Below are positions 1-9,345 of a stretch of 64,000 nt of DNA, in pieces; within the stretch, counting starts at the first letter, position 1, and each line of letters opens with the position of its first letter. Source of the stretch: Cognatundibacterium oligocarboniphilum (GTDB lineage Bacteria; Pseudomonadota; Gammaproteobacteria; Burkholderiales; Burkholderiaceae_D); assembly GCF_013377855.1 (NCBI RefSeq), contig NZ_JABXYJ010000005.1, positions 124,001-188,000 on the forward strand, read 5' to 3'. Below the pieces are notes generated by a model. It ran no database searches. It was not told the DNA's origin and was given only the letters and a program-made list of their open reading frames with translations. Made by a program: the position numbers and the translations under genes.

Positions 1-1842
1 GTTATCAATGCCCCGGCTTCCGGACGCATGGCTGTGGGTGAAGCAATCACCAATATTGCCGCAGCGCCGATCAGCAAAATTTCGGATATCAAGTTGTCTG
101 CCAACTGGATGGCCGCATGCGGACAACCGGGGCAGGATGCGGCTTTATTTGATACAGTGAAGGCGGTTGGACTGGATTTGTGCCCGGCTTTAGGTATCAG
201 TATTCCTGTCGGTAAGGACTCTCTTTCCATGCGTACTACCTGGAAAGATGAGCAGGGTGATAAATCGGTCACATCTCCCGTCTCGCTGATCGTTTCCGGC
301 TTTGCACCGGTATACGATGTGCGTAAAACACTGACACCGCAAATTCGCCTTGATCAGGGGGATACATCCCTGATTTTGATTGACCTGGGCCGTGGTAAAA
401 ACCGCCTGGGCGCCTCCTGCTTTACTCAAGTTATGCAGAAAGTCGGAGACCAGACGCCGGATGTGGATAGCGCAGATGATTTGAAAGCATTCTTCTCTGC
501 GATCCAGCAGCTCAACAGCGAAGGGAAATTACTGGCTTACCATGATCGTTCTGATGGCGGCTTATTTGCTGCTTTGTGCGAGATGGCATTTGCCGGACGC
601 GCGGGTTTATCCGTGAATCTGGATATCCTGACGATGGATGCAGAACATGCTGCTGATCAGGGTGATGCTAAAAACTGGGCTGGTCAGATTGCAGAACGAC
701 GCAATGATCAGACTCTGCGCGCGTTATTCAATGAAGAGCTCGGCGCAGTGATTCAGATCAGGACAGCGCAGCGTACAGAAGTCATGGATGTATTGCGTTC
801 ATTTAATCTGGGTGCATGCAGCCATATCATCGGCAAACCGGATACGCGCGATGTGATCGAATTCATGCGGGATGCCAGACAGATATTCAGCCAGAGCCGC
901 TCATCCTTGCATCAGATCTGGAGTAAGACCAGCTGGCAGATCGCCAGAATGCGGGACAATCCGGCATGTGCCGACGCAGAATACGCCCGCTTGCTGGATC
1001 TGAAGGACCCCGGTATTCAACCGGTGCTGACGTTTGATATCAATGAAGATGTGGCAGCTCCTTATATTTCCACCGGCGTTCAACCCCGGGTTGCGATTTT
1101 ACGTGAACAGGGCGTGAATTCTCACATTGAAACTGCTTACGTGATGCATAAGTCCGGTTTCGAAGCGGTGGACGTTCACATGAGTGATCTGATTGCTGGT
1201 CGAGTCAGTCTTCAGGAGTTCAAAGGGCTCATCGCGGTAGGTGGTTTCTCTTACGGTGACGTGCTGGGAGCGGGTGAGGGGTGGGCCAAGACGATCCTGT
1301 TCAATGCCATGATGGCAGATCAGTTCGCGGCGTTTTTCCATCGTCAGGATACGTTCGGTCTGGGTATTTGTAATGGCTGCCAGATGATGAGCAATCTGAA
1401 ATCGATCATTCCTGGTGCAGAGGCATGGCCGAAGTTTACGAAAAACAAATCCGAGCAGTTTGAGGCACGGTTTGCTATGGTGGAAATTATGCCATCACCT
1501 TCGATTTTCTTTGACGGAATGGTTGGTACGCGTACGGCGATTGCTGTGGCGCATGGGGAGGGCTACGCGGACTTCTCAACTACCGGGAATTTGTCGGAAG
1601 CAATCACAGCAATGCGTTTTGTCGATAATCGAGGTGTTGCGTCTGAAGCTTATCCTTTTAATCCGAACGGATCACCCCAAGGTATCACGTCTGTTACTAA
1701 TCAGGACGGCCGTTTTACCGTAATGATGCCACATGCGGAGCGCGTATTCCGCTCGGTGACGCAGTCATGGCATCCGGATGACTGGAAAGAAGATTCACCA
1801 TGGATGCGGATGTTCCGTAATGCCAGGAAGTGGGTTGGCTAA
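1..1842 (+). CDS. purL: Phosphoribosylformylglycinamidine synthase, C-terminal part (5' truncated by window edge)
   Basis: ATP-dependent amidation of FGAR to FGAM with glutamine, in purine biosynthesis in the cytosol. The reading frame is open from base 1, so the start lies outside the window. About 613 of roughly 1,300 residues are present: the end of the second AIRS-like synthase domain (GKDSLSM motif near base 210) and the full class I glutamine amidotransferase domain. That domain carries the nucleophile elbow GICNGCQ (Cys codon 1369-1371) and a C-terminal PHAERVFR histidine motif near base 1730. The C-terminus is typical of the large single-chain proteobacterial PurL. A rho-independent terminator follows. 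Confidence is high because the motifs are specific. Confidence 0.97.
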   Translation, partial: VINAPASGRMAVGEAITNIAAAPISKISDIKLSANWMAACGQPGQDAALFDTVKAVGLDLCPALGISIPVGKDSLSMRTTWKDEQGDKSVTSPVSLIVSGFAPVYDVRKTLTPQIRLDQGDTSLILIDLGRGKNRLGASCFTQVMQKVGDQTPDVDSADDLKAFFSAIQQLNSEGKLLAYHDRSDGGLFAALCEMAFAGRAGLSVNLDILTMDAEHAADQGDAKNWAGQIAERRNDQTLRALFNEELGAVIQIRTAQRTEVMDVLRSFNLGACSHIIGKPDTRDVIEFMRDARQIFSQSRSSLHQIWSKTSWQIARMRDNPACADAEYARLLDLKDPGIQPVLTFDINEDVAAPYISTGVQPRVAILREQGVNSHIETAYVMHKSGFEAVDVHMSDLIAGRVSLQEFKGLIAVGGFSYGDVLGAGEGWAKTILFNAMMADQFAAFFHRQDTFGLGICNGCQMMSNLKSIIPGAEAWPKFTKNKSEQFEARFAMVEIMPSPSIFFDGMVGTRTAIAVAHGEGYADFSTTGNLSEAITAMRFVDNRGVASEAYPFNPNGSPQGITSVTNQDGRFTVMMPHAERVFRSVTQSWHPDDWKEDSPWMRMFRNARKWVG

Positions 1843-1872
1843 AATCTGACTGCGGGTGAATGGTCTTGAAGC

Positions 1873-1910
1873 GATGGGCAGATCGTTTTTGTACGACCTG
1901 CCCATTTTTA
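1873..1910 (+). terminator. Rho-independent terminator after purL
   Basis: A GC-rich hairpin with arms ATGGGCAG and CTGCCCAT, extended by TCGT/ACGA, is followed directly by TTTTT. It lies about 30 bases after the purL stop codon. Confidence 0.85.
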
Positions 1911-2040
1911 TGAGTTGTGCTGACCAATTAAAGAAAATTTATAAAGAAAATGTAAATAAATTTTATGTAATGAACTACATAGGGTAATGAAAAGTCGGAT
2001 GAGTTTAAATGACTATCGTTTTAAGCAAATCAGTGCCTCC

Positions 2041-2073
2041 ATGGTTACGGTTCCTTTGAGGGATCGTAACCAT
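2041..2073 (+). other. Unexplained 14-bp RNA hairpin in the purL / 2145 intergenic region
   Basis: Arms 2041-2054 and 2060-2073 pair over 14 bp around a 5-base loop. The pairs at 2050/2064 and 2052/2062 are G-U wobbles only if the plus strand is transcribed; the minus transcript would have C-A mismatches there. No T-run follows, so it is not a standard terminator. It sits in the 302-base gap between purL and the convergent minus-strand gene ending at 2145. I see no gene in the rest of that gap, which is AT-rich. Confidence 0.45.
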
Positions 2074-2144
2074 AAGTGCATGAGTCTCTTAAATCAAAAT
2101 TTCAATGAAATTACTTGCGAGAGAGAAATTTTTTGAGCTGATAA

Positions 2145-3662
2145 TTAATGACGTTCAACTGTGCCGAATGAATAGCAAAGCCCGAGACCGAGCAGGGTGC
2201 TGTTCAGATTGCCCTTGAGTGATTTTACACGACCTGCATTTAACTGAGCCGACAGATTTTTATTGATTTGGATACCTAAATATACCGAAGGCTGAATCAA
2301 AAAACCGCTATTGGTGTCGACACCGCCGCCGCCGGCTGCACCCGCCAGTATTTCAGTGCCGGTATATAATCCTGAGCTGGTTTTCGGGCTGTGGTAACCC
2401 AGACCGACCAGACCTACCGAGTAGCCACCGGCGTTGCCGCTATATGCGCTGTGCGCCTGACCGGTCAGATAAATCGTGTCGGTCAGATAGCGGTTCAGTT
2501 GCAGCGTCACGTTGTCCATATCACGCTTGCTGCCGTCTTTGCGGGCAGCGCTGAAATAGTGCTGGGTGCCACCTATCCATTCATTAGCGATCACCGTAGA
2601 GCTGCTGGATTGGCTGAATGGATGATCGAGATCCCATTGCAGTGCCACCGATCCGTAGGTCGCGCGGAAATTTCCGTTAGGTGAATCGACCATGCCGCCT
2701 TCCACATTGATGTGGAAATTTTTACTCAGATTCGCGCTCGCATAAACACCCGCTTTCAGCATGATGCCGCCACCGACCGACACGGCGCCGCCGCCACCCA
2801 TACCTAAATCGAAGCGTGTGCCAACTTTAAAGTTGTCGCTGAATATCGGCATTTCGGCACCGGCGGTCGCCAGGTATTCCGCATAGCCCGCAACGCCGCC
2901 GCTACCCGCACCATTGGCCTCCAGACCAACGAATACGCCCGGAGTCAGGAAGCGTTCCATCCGTGTGCCGACATAGCCGATAGACTGTTGCAGAGGGGCT
3001 CCACTGATGAATTGCGAATTGCTGCGCGGCTGGTAACGACCGAACACCGCCATGGCACGATCAAAGCCGACGCCGGTACGGATGGTGGAAGGCCAATTAT
3101 GATCTCCGGCAGATGCACTGGTATGTAAAAAGTCGGTATCGAAATCAACCATCAGGCCAATCTGATTGCTGTTGATATGTCCGTTTGGGAAGCGTACCTG
3201 AGAAGCGGAGATACCCGCTCTGTATCCGCCGAAATCCCACATCAGATCAGCATGGGGACGCAGCATCAGTCCGCCGCCAACCAGCGAAGTTCCGCCGCCG
3301 CCGCCGCCGACATACATCCCAGTGTCGAATGTCAGTTTCGATACCAGCGGATGGCGCCATGTCAGTTCGCCGCCTATGGTATAGAAGCCGCCGCGTTTGC
3401 CGCTGACCGAGCCGTATACCGATGGTCCGAAATACAGTTCAGGTGCAATCTGGATCAGATAACTGGTATTAATCATCCCCATGCGTTCGTTGCCGGGAAG
3501 TTTGATTTTTTCCAGACCAAAGTGCAGTGAAGCGGTTTCTTTCTCTAAGGATGTGGTGTTTTGATCCGGTTCTGTTGCGATAGCTGATCCGGCAAATAAA
3601 CCAGAAAAAGCAATCATTAGAACACTTGTAATAGTTGGATATTTGAGTGAGGAAGGCTTCAT
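2145..3662 (-). CDS. Secreted glycine-rich beta-barrel-like protein with three internal repeats, function unknown
   Basis: I do not recognise a named family. The 505-residue product begins with a signal peptide (MKPSSLKYP, a hydrophobic stretch, cleavage near AIATE). The rest reads as three copies of a unit of about 150 residues. Each copy has a segment of alternating hydrophobic residues, then a glycine cluster (GGGGGGTSLVGGG; GMGGGGAVSVGGG; GAAGGGGVDTNSG), then a PNG- or KGN-like turn and a final strand ending near Asp or Phe. The last residues (LGLCYSFG) resemble the end of an outer-membrane barrel. No start-proximal Shine-Dalgarno is clear. It is monocistronic, converges on purL and diverges from flhB. 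Outer-membrane or surface location is inferred; enzymatic function cannot be assigned. Confidence 0.8.
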   Translation of the reverse strand: MKPSSLKYPTITSVLMIAFSGLFAGSAIATEPDQNTTSLEKETASLHFGLEKIKLPGNERMGMINTSYLIQIAPELYFGPSVYGSVSGKRGGFYTIGGELTWRHPLVSKLTFDTGMYVGGGGGGTSLVGGGLMLRPHADLMWDFGGYRAGISASQVRFPNGHINSNQIGLMVDFDTDFLHTSASAGDHNWPSTIRTGVGFDRAMAVFGRYQPRSNSQFISGAPLQQSIGYVGTRMERFLTPGVFVGLEANGAGSGGVAGYAEYLATAGAEMPIFSDNFKVGTRFDLGMGGGGAVSVGGGIMLKAGVYASANLSKNFHINVEGGMVDSPNGNFRATYGSVALQWDLDHPFSQSSSSTVIANEWIGGTQHYFSAARKDGSKRDMDNVTLQLNRYLTDTIYLTGQAHSAYSGNAGGYSVGLVGLGYHSPKTSSGLYTGTEILAGAAGGGGVDTNSGFLIQPSVYLGIQINKNLSAQLNAGRVKSLKGNLNSTLLGLGLCYSFGTVERH

Positions 3663-4013
3663 GAAGGATGTTTGTTTTTTGATAAAAATCTATTTTACCT
3701 TATAGGAATTCAGCAACGAAAATTTACTGGTCGCTTTTTTCTCTGGATGAATGCAGTTTGTCGCATGAAAGATGCAACTCATGCGTTCTCTACTGCAAAT
3801 CGTTTTAGGAGGTACGTGTAATTTTGTTTTAAAAATAACTTTTAAAGTAAGTGAAACATTTCCAGGTATGTGAAATGGTCTGTTTAATTGGAAATAAACG
3901 GGTGTTTACCATGTTGTTCATCGCATACCGCTGCCATTGATTCGCCAATAATGGCATCTGTGAATGAGTGTCAACGCATCATGGTTGGTGCAGAAACATA
4001 ACAGGAGTCGGCA
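3663..4013. promoter_or_regulatory. Divergent intergenic region before flhB, with an inverted repeat
   Basis: This 351-base AT-rich region separates the minus-strand secreted-protein gene from flhB and must carry promoters for both. An inverted repeat TGCCATT (3932-3938) / AATGGCA (3950-3956) lies about 57 bases before the flhB start. No sigma-28 consensus is visible, which fits early or middle-class expression of flhB. I see no gene here. Confidence 0.35.
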
Positions 4014-5165
4014 ATGGCCGAAGAAAGCGATCTCGAAAGAACAGAACCGGCCTCGCCTAAGCGCCTTGAGCAGGCTCGGGAAGAAGGCGATGTTCCACGA
4101 TCGCGTGAATTATCCACAGCAACAATTCTGCTGGCTGCCGGTGGTGCGTTGTGGGCAATGGGTGGCACGCTGGTCAGTCATTTAAATCAGAATCTGATTG
4201 ACGGTTTGACGCTGGAACGTGAAGTGGCGTTCGACTTTAATCTTTTGATCAGCAAGATTGGTTCTGGGCTGCTGGATGTGATGCTGGCGTTTTCTCCGGT
4301 TGCCGTATTGCTGATGCTGGTTGCTTTAGGGTCACCTTTACTGATTGGCGGATGGTTGTTCAGCGCAAAAGCATTGCAGCCAAATTTTGGCAGGCTCAAT
4401 CCTGCTTCCGGTCTGGGCAATATGATATCTGCCCGCGCCGGAGTCGAGTTGCTGAAAGCTATTCTGAAAACAGTGTTGGTTGGCAGTGTGGCCTGGGTAG
4501 TCATCATGGGGCAGAAAGAGGCGATTTTTGCGCTGCCGCTGGAGAGCGTGAAACTGGGTATGAGTCACGTCGGGTACATGATGGCAGTCAGTTTTATGTC
4601 GATCGTGGCGGCACTGATTCTGATCGCTGCGATTGATGCGCCTTATCAGATGTGGCATTACGCAAACAAACTGAAAATGACGCATCAGGAAGTGGTGCAG
4701 GAATCAAAAGAAGCCAATGGTAATCCGCAGATCAAAGCCAAAATCCGCCAGCAACAGCGCGAGATGGCGCGCCGTCGCATGATGGCGGAAATTCCTAAAG
4801 CCGATGTGGTGGTCACGAACCCGACGCACTTTGCTGTGGCGTTGAAATATACCGAAGGTGGCATGCGCGCGCCAAAGGTGGTGGCAAAAGGCGCGGATGA
4901 GGTCGCAGCAAAAATCCGTGAACTGGCGAAAGAGCATCAGGTACCGTTGCTGGAAGCGCCGCCACTGGCACGAGCCTTGTTTAAGCATACCGAACTGGGC
5001 GATGAAATTCCGGAAGGTTTATATGCAGCAGTGGCGGAAGTGTTGGCGTACGTATTCCAGTTGCGGGTATACCGTGAGCGTGGCGGGGTGCGTCCTGAGG
5101 AGCCTGTTCAGTTGAATGTTCCGGCTGAGATGGACCCGAATAATCAAGCAGGAGTGCTGGTATGA
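4014..5165 (+). CDS. flhB: Flagellar type III export apparatus switch protein FlhB
   Basis: Inner-membrane component of the flagellar export gate that switches substrate class from rod/hook to filament by autocleavage. The 383-residue protein has a basic N-terminus, four hydrophobic segments (about residues 35-210) and a cytoplasmic domain with the NPTH autocleavage motif at residues 269-272. The motif sits at about the position known for enterobacterial FlhB. The start is set by AGGAG 7 bases upstream. Its stop overlaps the flhA start by 4 bases (ATGA), so the two are translationally coupled. It opens the flhB-flhA-flhF-flhG-fliA-motC-motD run. Confidence 0.98.
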   Translation: MAEESDLERTEPASPKRLEQAREEGDVPRSRELSTATILLAAGGALWAMGGTLVSHLNQNLIDGLTLEREVAFDFNLLISKIGSGLLDVMLAFSPVAVLLMLVALGSPLLIGGWLFSAKALQPNFGRLNPASGLGNMISARAGVELLKAILKTVLVGSVAWVVIMGQKEAIFALPLESVKLGMSHVGYMMAVSFMSIVAALILIAAIDAPYQMWHYANKLKMTHQEVVQESKEANGNPQIKAKIRQQQREMARRRMMAEIPKADVVVTNPTHFAVALKYTEGGMRAPKVVAKGADEVAAKIRELAKEHQVPLLEAPPLARALFKHTELGDEIPEGLYAAVAEVLAYVFQLRVYRERGGVRPEEPVQLNVPAEMDPNNQAGVLV

Positions 5166-7255
5166 ATAGCCTGAAGTTACCGCTGTGGATGAGCGGAATT
5201 AATGGCCGGGCGCTGGCTGCGCCGTTGCTGATTGTGCTGATGCTGGCGATGATGATCTTGCCTTTGCCGGCATTTGTTCTGGATGTGTTTTTCAGCTTCA
5301 ATATTGCGATTGCCGTGATCGTTTTGCTAACCAGCCTGTACACAGTGAAGCCACTGGATTTCATGGTGTTCCCGACGGTGCTGCTGGTTAGTACCATGTT
5401 ACGTCTTTCCCTGAATGTGGCATCAACCCGTGTGGTGCTGACTGAAGGGCACACCGGCCCGGATGCCGCGGGCAAAGTGATTGAGGCATTCGGACACTTC
5501 CTGATCGGTGGTAATTACGCGGTCGGTATTGTCGTGTTCATTATTCTGACGATTATTAACTTTACCGTGGTGACCAAAGGTGCGGGCCGTATTGCGGAAG
5601 TTGGCGCCCGTTTCGCTCTGGATGCGATGCCTGGTAAACAGATGGCGATTGACGCGGATCTGAATGCTGGCCTGATTGCAGAGCAGGAGGCACGTCGTCG
5701 CCGGACGGAAGTAGCGCAAGAGGCCGAGTTTTACGGCGCGATGGATGGTGCGTCAAAGTATGTGCGTGGTGACGCCGTAGCTGGGATTATGGTCACGGTG
5801 ATTAATATTGTCGGCGGTCTGATTGTCGGCATGGTGCAGCATGATCTGGATTTTTCTTCTGCGATTAAAAATTACACCTTGTTGGCGATTGGTGATGGTC
5901 TGGTAGCGCAGATTCCATCTCTGATTATTTCTACTGCTGCGGGTGTTGTCGTATCACGGGTAGCTAGTGAACAGGACATCAGTGGACAGCTGATCGGACA
6001 GCTGTTTGCCAAACCTCAGGTAATGTTTATTACCGCTGGCATTATCGGGGGCATGGGAATTATTCCCGGCATGCCGCATATTGCTTTTGTGTTATTGGCA
6101 GCATTATTGGCCGGTGCCGGTTATCTGGTCCGTAAAAAAGCAGAGCAGGGCAGCACTGCGGCAGCAGATGCACAGCCGGAGGCGCAGGCAACTGCTGCAC
6201 CGGAATTGGAAGAAGCAACCTGGCAGGATATCTTACCAGTTGACACACTTGGCCTGGAGGTGGGATATCGACTGATTCCGCTGGTAGATAAAACCCAGGG
6301 CGGGGAGCTGTTGCGCAGGATAAAAGGAATACGTAAAAAATTCGCTCAGGAAGTCGGTTTCCTGTCTCCGCCGGTACATATCCGTGACAATCTGGAACTC
6401 AAGCCATCTGCTTACCGGATCGCCTTAAAAGGCGTTGAAGTCGGCGCAGGCGAAGCGGTGAATGGCCAGTATCTGGCGATTAATCCGGGTATGGTTTCCG
6501 GATCGTTGCCTGGGGTGGAAACGACCGATCCGGCTTTTGGTTTGCCAGCGGTCTGGGTCGATGCCAGCTTGCGTGAGCAGGCGCAGTCTATGGGATATAC
6601 GGTCGTGGATGCAGGGACAGTGATTGCGACGCATCTGAACCACCTGATCACCACACATGCGGCAGAATTACTGGGACGTCAGGAAGTGCAGCAACTGCTT
6701 GATCATCTCGCCAAGGAAATGCCGAAGATGGTGGAAGATCTGGTACCGAAACTGTTACCTTTGTCGACCTTGCAAAAGGTACTGCAGAATTTGCTGACAG
6801 AAGGCGTGCATATTCGTGATATGCGCACCATTATTGAAACGCTGGCAGAGCAGGCAATGCATACACAGGATGCCAGCGAACTGACTGCTCAGGTGCGAGT
6901 GGCACTAGGACGTGCCATCGTGCAGCAGATATTCCCGGGCACCAATGAATTAAGCGTCATGACGCTCGATAGCCGGCTGGAGCGTTTGCTGATGCAGGCG
7001 ATGAATACTGGTGGAGCCGAGGTTGCTGCGCTGGAGCCGGGCCTGGCCGATACATTGACATCCCAAACTGAGAACGCAGCGCGGCAGCAGGAGCAGATGG
7101 GCCTGACACCAGTACTGCTGGTTCCCGCACCTTTACGGGCTTTGCTGTCAAGATTTTTGCGCAGAGCTTTGCCTCAGCTGAAAGTACTGTCGCATGCCGA
7201 ATTACCTGAAACAAAAACTATCAGAGTCACTAGTCTGGTCGGAGGGCAATCATGA
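5162..7255 (+). CDS. flhA: Flagellar export gate protein FlhA
   Basis: Major export-gate subunit; its cytoplasmic domain docks chaperone-substrate complexes and the membrane part couples export to proton flow. The length of 697 residues is normal. About eight membrane segments lie in residues 20-330, with the family signature between the early segments (AQEAEFYGAMDGASKYVRGD, about residues 180-200). A charged linker leads to the large C-terminal domain from about residue 360. It overlaps flhB by 4 bases and flhF by 4 bases. Confidence 0.98.
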   Translation: MNSLKLPLWMSGINGRALAAPLLIVLMLAMMILPLPAFVLDVFFSFNIAIAVIVLLTSLYTVKPLDFMVFPTVLLVSTMLRLSLNVASTRVVLTEGHTGPDAAGKVIEAFGHFLIGGNYAVGIVVFIILTIINFTVVTKGAGRIAEVGARFALDAMPGKQMAIDADLNAGLIAEQEARRRRTEVAQEAEFYGAMDGASKYVRGDAVAGIMVTVINIVGGLIVGMVQHDLDFSSAIKNYTLLAIGDGLVAQIPSLIISTAAGVVVSRVASEQDISGQLIGQLFAKPQVMFITAGIIGGMGIIPGMPHIAFVLLAALLAGAGYLVRKKAEQGSTAAADAQPEAQATAAPELEEATWQDILPVDTLGLEVGYRLIPLVDKTQGGELLRRIKGIRKKFAQEVGFLSPPVHIRDNLELKPSAYRIALKGVEVGAGEAVNGQYLAINPGMVSGSLPGVETTDPAFGLPAVWVDASLREQAQSMGYTVVDAGTVIATHLNHLITTHAAELLGRQEVQQLLDHLAKEMPKMVEDLVPKLLPLSTLQKVLQNLLTEGVHIRDMRTIIETLAEQAMHTQDASELTAQVRVALGRAIVQQIFPGTNELSVMTLDSRLERLLMQAMNTGGAEVAALEPGLADTLTSQTENAARQQEQMGLTPVLLVPAPLRALLSRFLRRALPQLKVLSHAELPETKTIRVTSLVGGQS

Positions 7256-8502
7256 ACGTGAGAAAATTTACTGCTAACACTTCGCGCGAAGCATTGCGTA
7301 TGCTTCGGGAGGCACTTGGGGCGGATGCGGTGATTTTATCAAACCGTAATGTCAATGGTAAGGTGGAGATTATGGCAATGGCGGATGAAACGATACACTC
7401 CATTGCACCCGAATCCCATACGGCGTCTGCTTATGCTTCCGAATCTCCTGACATTTCGGGGTTTCAATCGGAGCAGCGTTTATTTACGCCACGTCAGGGT
7501 GGTCATGAGCAGATTTTTCCGGGATCTTCCGAGTTGCAGGACATGATGAGTGAAATCCGTTCTATGCGCAGTATGCTCGAATCCCAGCTGGCAGAGCTGT
7601 CATGGACAGCGATCCAGAAGCGTGAGCCGGTCAAGGCAGGAGTATTGAAAGAAATGCTGGCTGCTGGACTCAGTGCCAGCTTGTCCCGTTTTATGATGAC
7701 AAAATTACCGGAAGGTGAAACGCTGGAGAGTGGTATCGAATGGATCAAGGCGGTTCTCGCCAGAAATCTGTCAACGATTGACAATGAAAATGAAATTCTT
7801 GAAAAAGGCGGTGTTTATGCACTGGTAGGGCCAACAGGTGTCGGCAAGACCACCACCACCGCCAAGCTGGCAGCGCGTTGTGTGATGCGTCATGGGCCAT
7901 CCCAGCTGGCTTTGATTACCACGGATGGTTACCGTATCGGTGGTTATGAACAGCTTCGTATTTATGGAAAAATTCTGGGCGTGATGGTACATGCCGTGAA
8001 GGACGAAAGCGATTTGCGGATCGCTTTGTCCGAATTGAAAAACAAACATACAGTCCTGATTGATACTGTGGGTGTCAGCCAGAGAGACAAAATGGTGACA
8101 GAGCAAGTCGCAATGCTGTCTGGTGCAGAGCACGGTGTGAAGCGCCTGCTGTGCCTGAACGCGACATCGACTGGCGAGACGCTCAGTGAAGTGGTGCGCG
8201 CCTATCAAGGAAATGGTCTGGCCGGATGTATCCTGACCAAGCTTGATGAAGCCGCAACGATAGGCGGTGCGCTGGATATTTCCATTCGTCAGAAACTCAA
8301 TCTGTACTATGTGGCGAGCGGACAGCGTGTGCCGGAAGATTTGCACGTTGTGAACAAGCAATATCTGATCGACCGCGCTTTTAAACTCAAGCGTGAAACC
8401 GCACCTTTCCGTTACCTCGATGAAGAGTTGCCCTTATTGATGGCGGGAGCATCAGCGGTTTCCCGTAAAAACCAGACCTCCCGGGAGGTGTCTTTTGGCT
8501 AA
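7252..8502 (+). CDS. flhF: Flagellar SRP-type GTPase FlhF
   Basis: SRP-family GTPase that sets the position and number of polar flagella, acting with FlhG at the inner membrane. The 416-residue product has an FlhF N-terminal domain (VRKFTANTSREALRMLREALG), a variable linker, an N domain and a G domain. The P-loop GPTGVGKTTTTAK begins near residue 193, G3 is DTVG at about residue 271, and TKLDE is present. The start overlaps flhA by 4 bases and the end overlaps the next gene by 8 bases. Its presence suggests polar or otherwise spatially controlled flagella. Confidence 0.96.
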   Translation: MNVRKFTANTSREALRMLREALGADAVILSNRNVNGKVEIMAMADETIHSIAPESHTASAYASESPDISGFQSEQRLFTPRQGGHEQIFPGSSELQDMMSEIRSMRSMLESQLAELSWTAIQKREPVKAGVLKEMLAAGLSASLSRFMMTKLPEGETLESGIEWIKAVLARNLSTIDNENEILEKGGVYALVGPTGVGKTTTTAKLAARCVMRHGPSQLALITTDGYRIGGYEQLRIYGKILGVMVHAVKDESDLRIALSELKNKHTVLIDTVGVSQRDKMVTEQVAMLSGAEHGVKRLLCLNATSTGETLSEVVRAYQGNGLAGCILTKLDEAATIGGALDISIRQKLNLYYVASGQRVPEDLHVVNKQYLIDRAFKLKRETAPFRYLDEELPLLMAGASAVSRKNQTSREVSFG

Positions 8503-9337
8503 TATCGATCAGGCAGAGGGTTTGCGGCGTTTGCTGGCTGCACCGCGTCCACGGGTGTTGACGTTTTTGTCCGTTTTGAAGGACGATGAAAAAAGCGGAA
8601 TGCTGGTGAATCTGGGGGTGACGCTGGCACGACAGGGGCATCAGATTCTGATGGTGGATGCACAGGCAACCAGCGGAAGTATTGGCTCTTGGTTTAGCGC
8701 CAGAAAAGACCGTACCTTATTGGATGTGGCCCGACAACAGCGTACAATGCAAGAGGCTGTCAAAAACATCGTACCAGGTTTGTCCGTCACTATGTTGTCC
8801 GGACAAACTGGATTGTCGTCCCATTTGCCAAAAGAAAGCGCGCGCTTGTTGTCGCGGACATTTGATCTTGTAGTGCATCGTTCGGATCTGGTGATTGTGG
8901 ATGGAGACATGGATGCTAACAATACATTTCCGCTGGCCTCTCTGGACGATGGGGAACTGGTTGTTCAGGTATCTCCTGATCCGGCAGCAATCAAGGCAGC
9001 CTATGGTTTGATCAAGCGGATGAGCAGCAGATTGGGACGGCGTTCTTTTACGATTCTGGTATCTGGTGCTTCAGAAAAAGAAGCAAATTTGATTTATGCA
9101 AATATGACACAGACATGTCAGCGCTATCTTGCAGTACCGTTGCATTTTGCCGGCTATGTGCCTGATGATGATTGTGTAAGAAAAGCGGCGCATGAGGGGC
9201 GATCGGTCATTGATGCTTTTCCTGAAGCACGTGCTTCGATGGCATTCTCCAGACTGGCAGGTCAGTTTGCTGCCACTGCGCGGTCGGCATTGTGTCCGGA
9301 AAGTTTTTCTGGTCAGGGTGTTGACCTTGGAATTTAA
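8495..9337 (+). CDS. flhG: FlhG/FleN-like MinD-family protein with degenerate ATPase motifs
   Basis: It occupies the FlhG/FleN position, the MinD-type ATPase that limits flagellar number, and its 280 residues match that family in length. The deviant Walker A (normally KGGVGKT) is replaced by LKDDEKS at about residues 28-34, which keeps only the Lys-Ser pair. The second conserved block is VDAQATSGS, and the Walker B region reads IVDGDMD rather than the usual DTAAG-like sequence. ATP hydrolysis is therefore doubtful; it may act by binding FlhF or a regulator. The TTG start follows GGGAGGTG at good spacing and overlaps flhF. Assignment rests mainly on synteny and overall MinD-like layout. Confidence 0.85.
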   Translation: MANIDQAEGLRRLLAAPRPRVLTFLSVLKDDEKSGMLVNLGVTLARQGHQILMVDAQATSGSIGSWFSARKDRTLLDVARQQRTMQEAVKNIVPGLSVTMLSGQTGLSSHLPKESARLLSRTFDLVVHRSDLVIVDGDMDANNTFPLASLDDGELVVQVSPDPAAIKAAYGLIKRMSSRLGRRSFTILVSGASEKEANLIYANMTQTCQRYLAVPLHFAGYVPDDDCVRKAAHEGRSVIDAFPEARASMAFSRLAGQFAATARSALCPESFSGQGVDLGI

Positions 9338-9345
9338 TTTATTTT

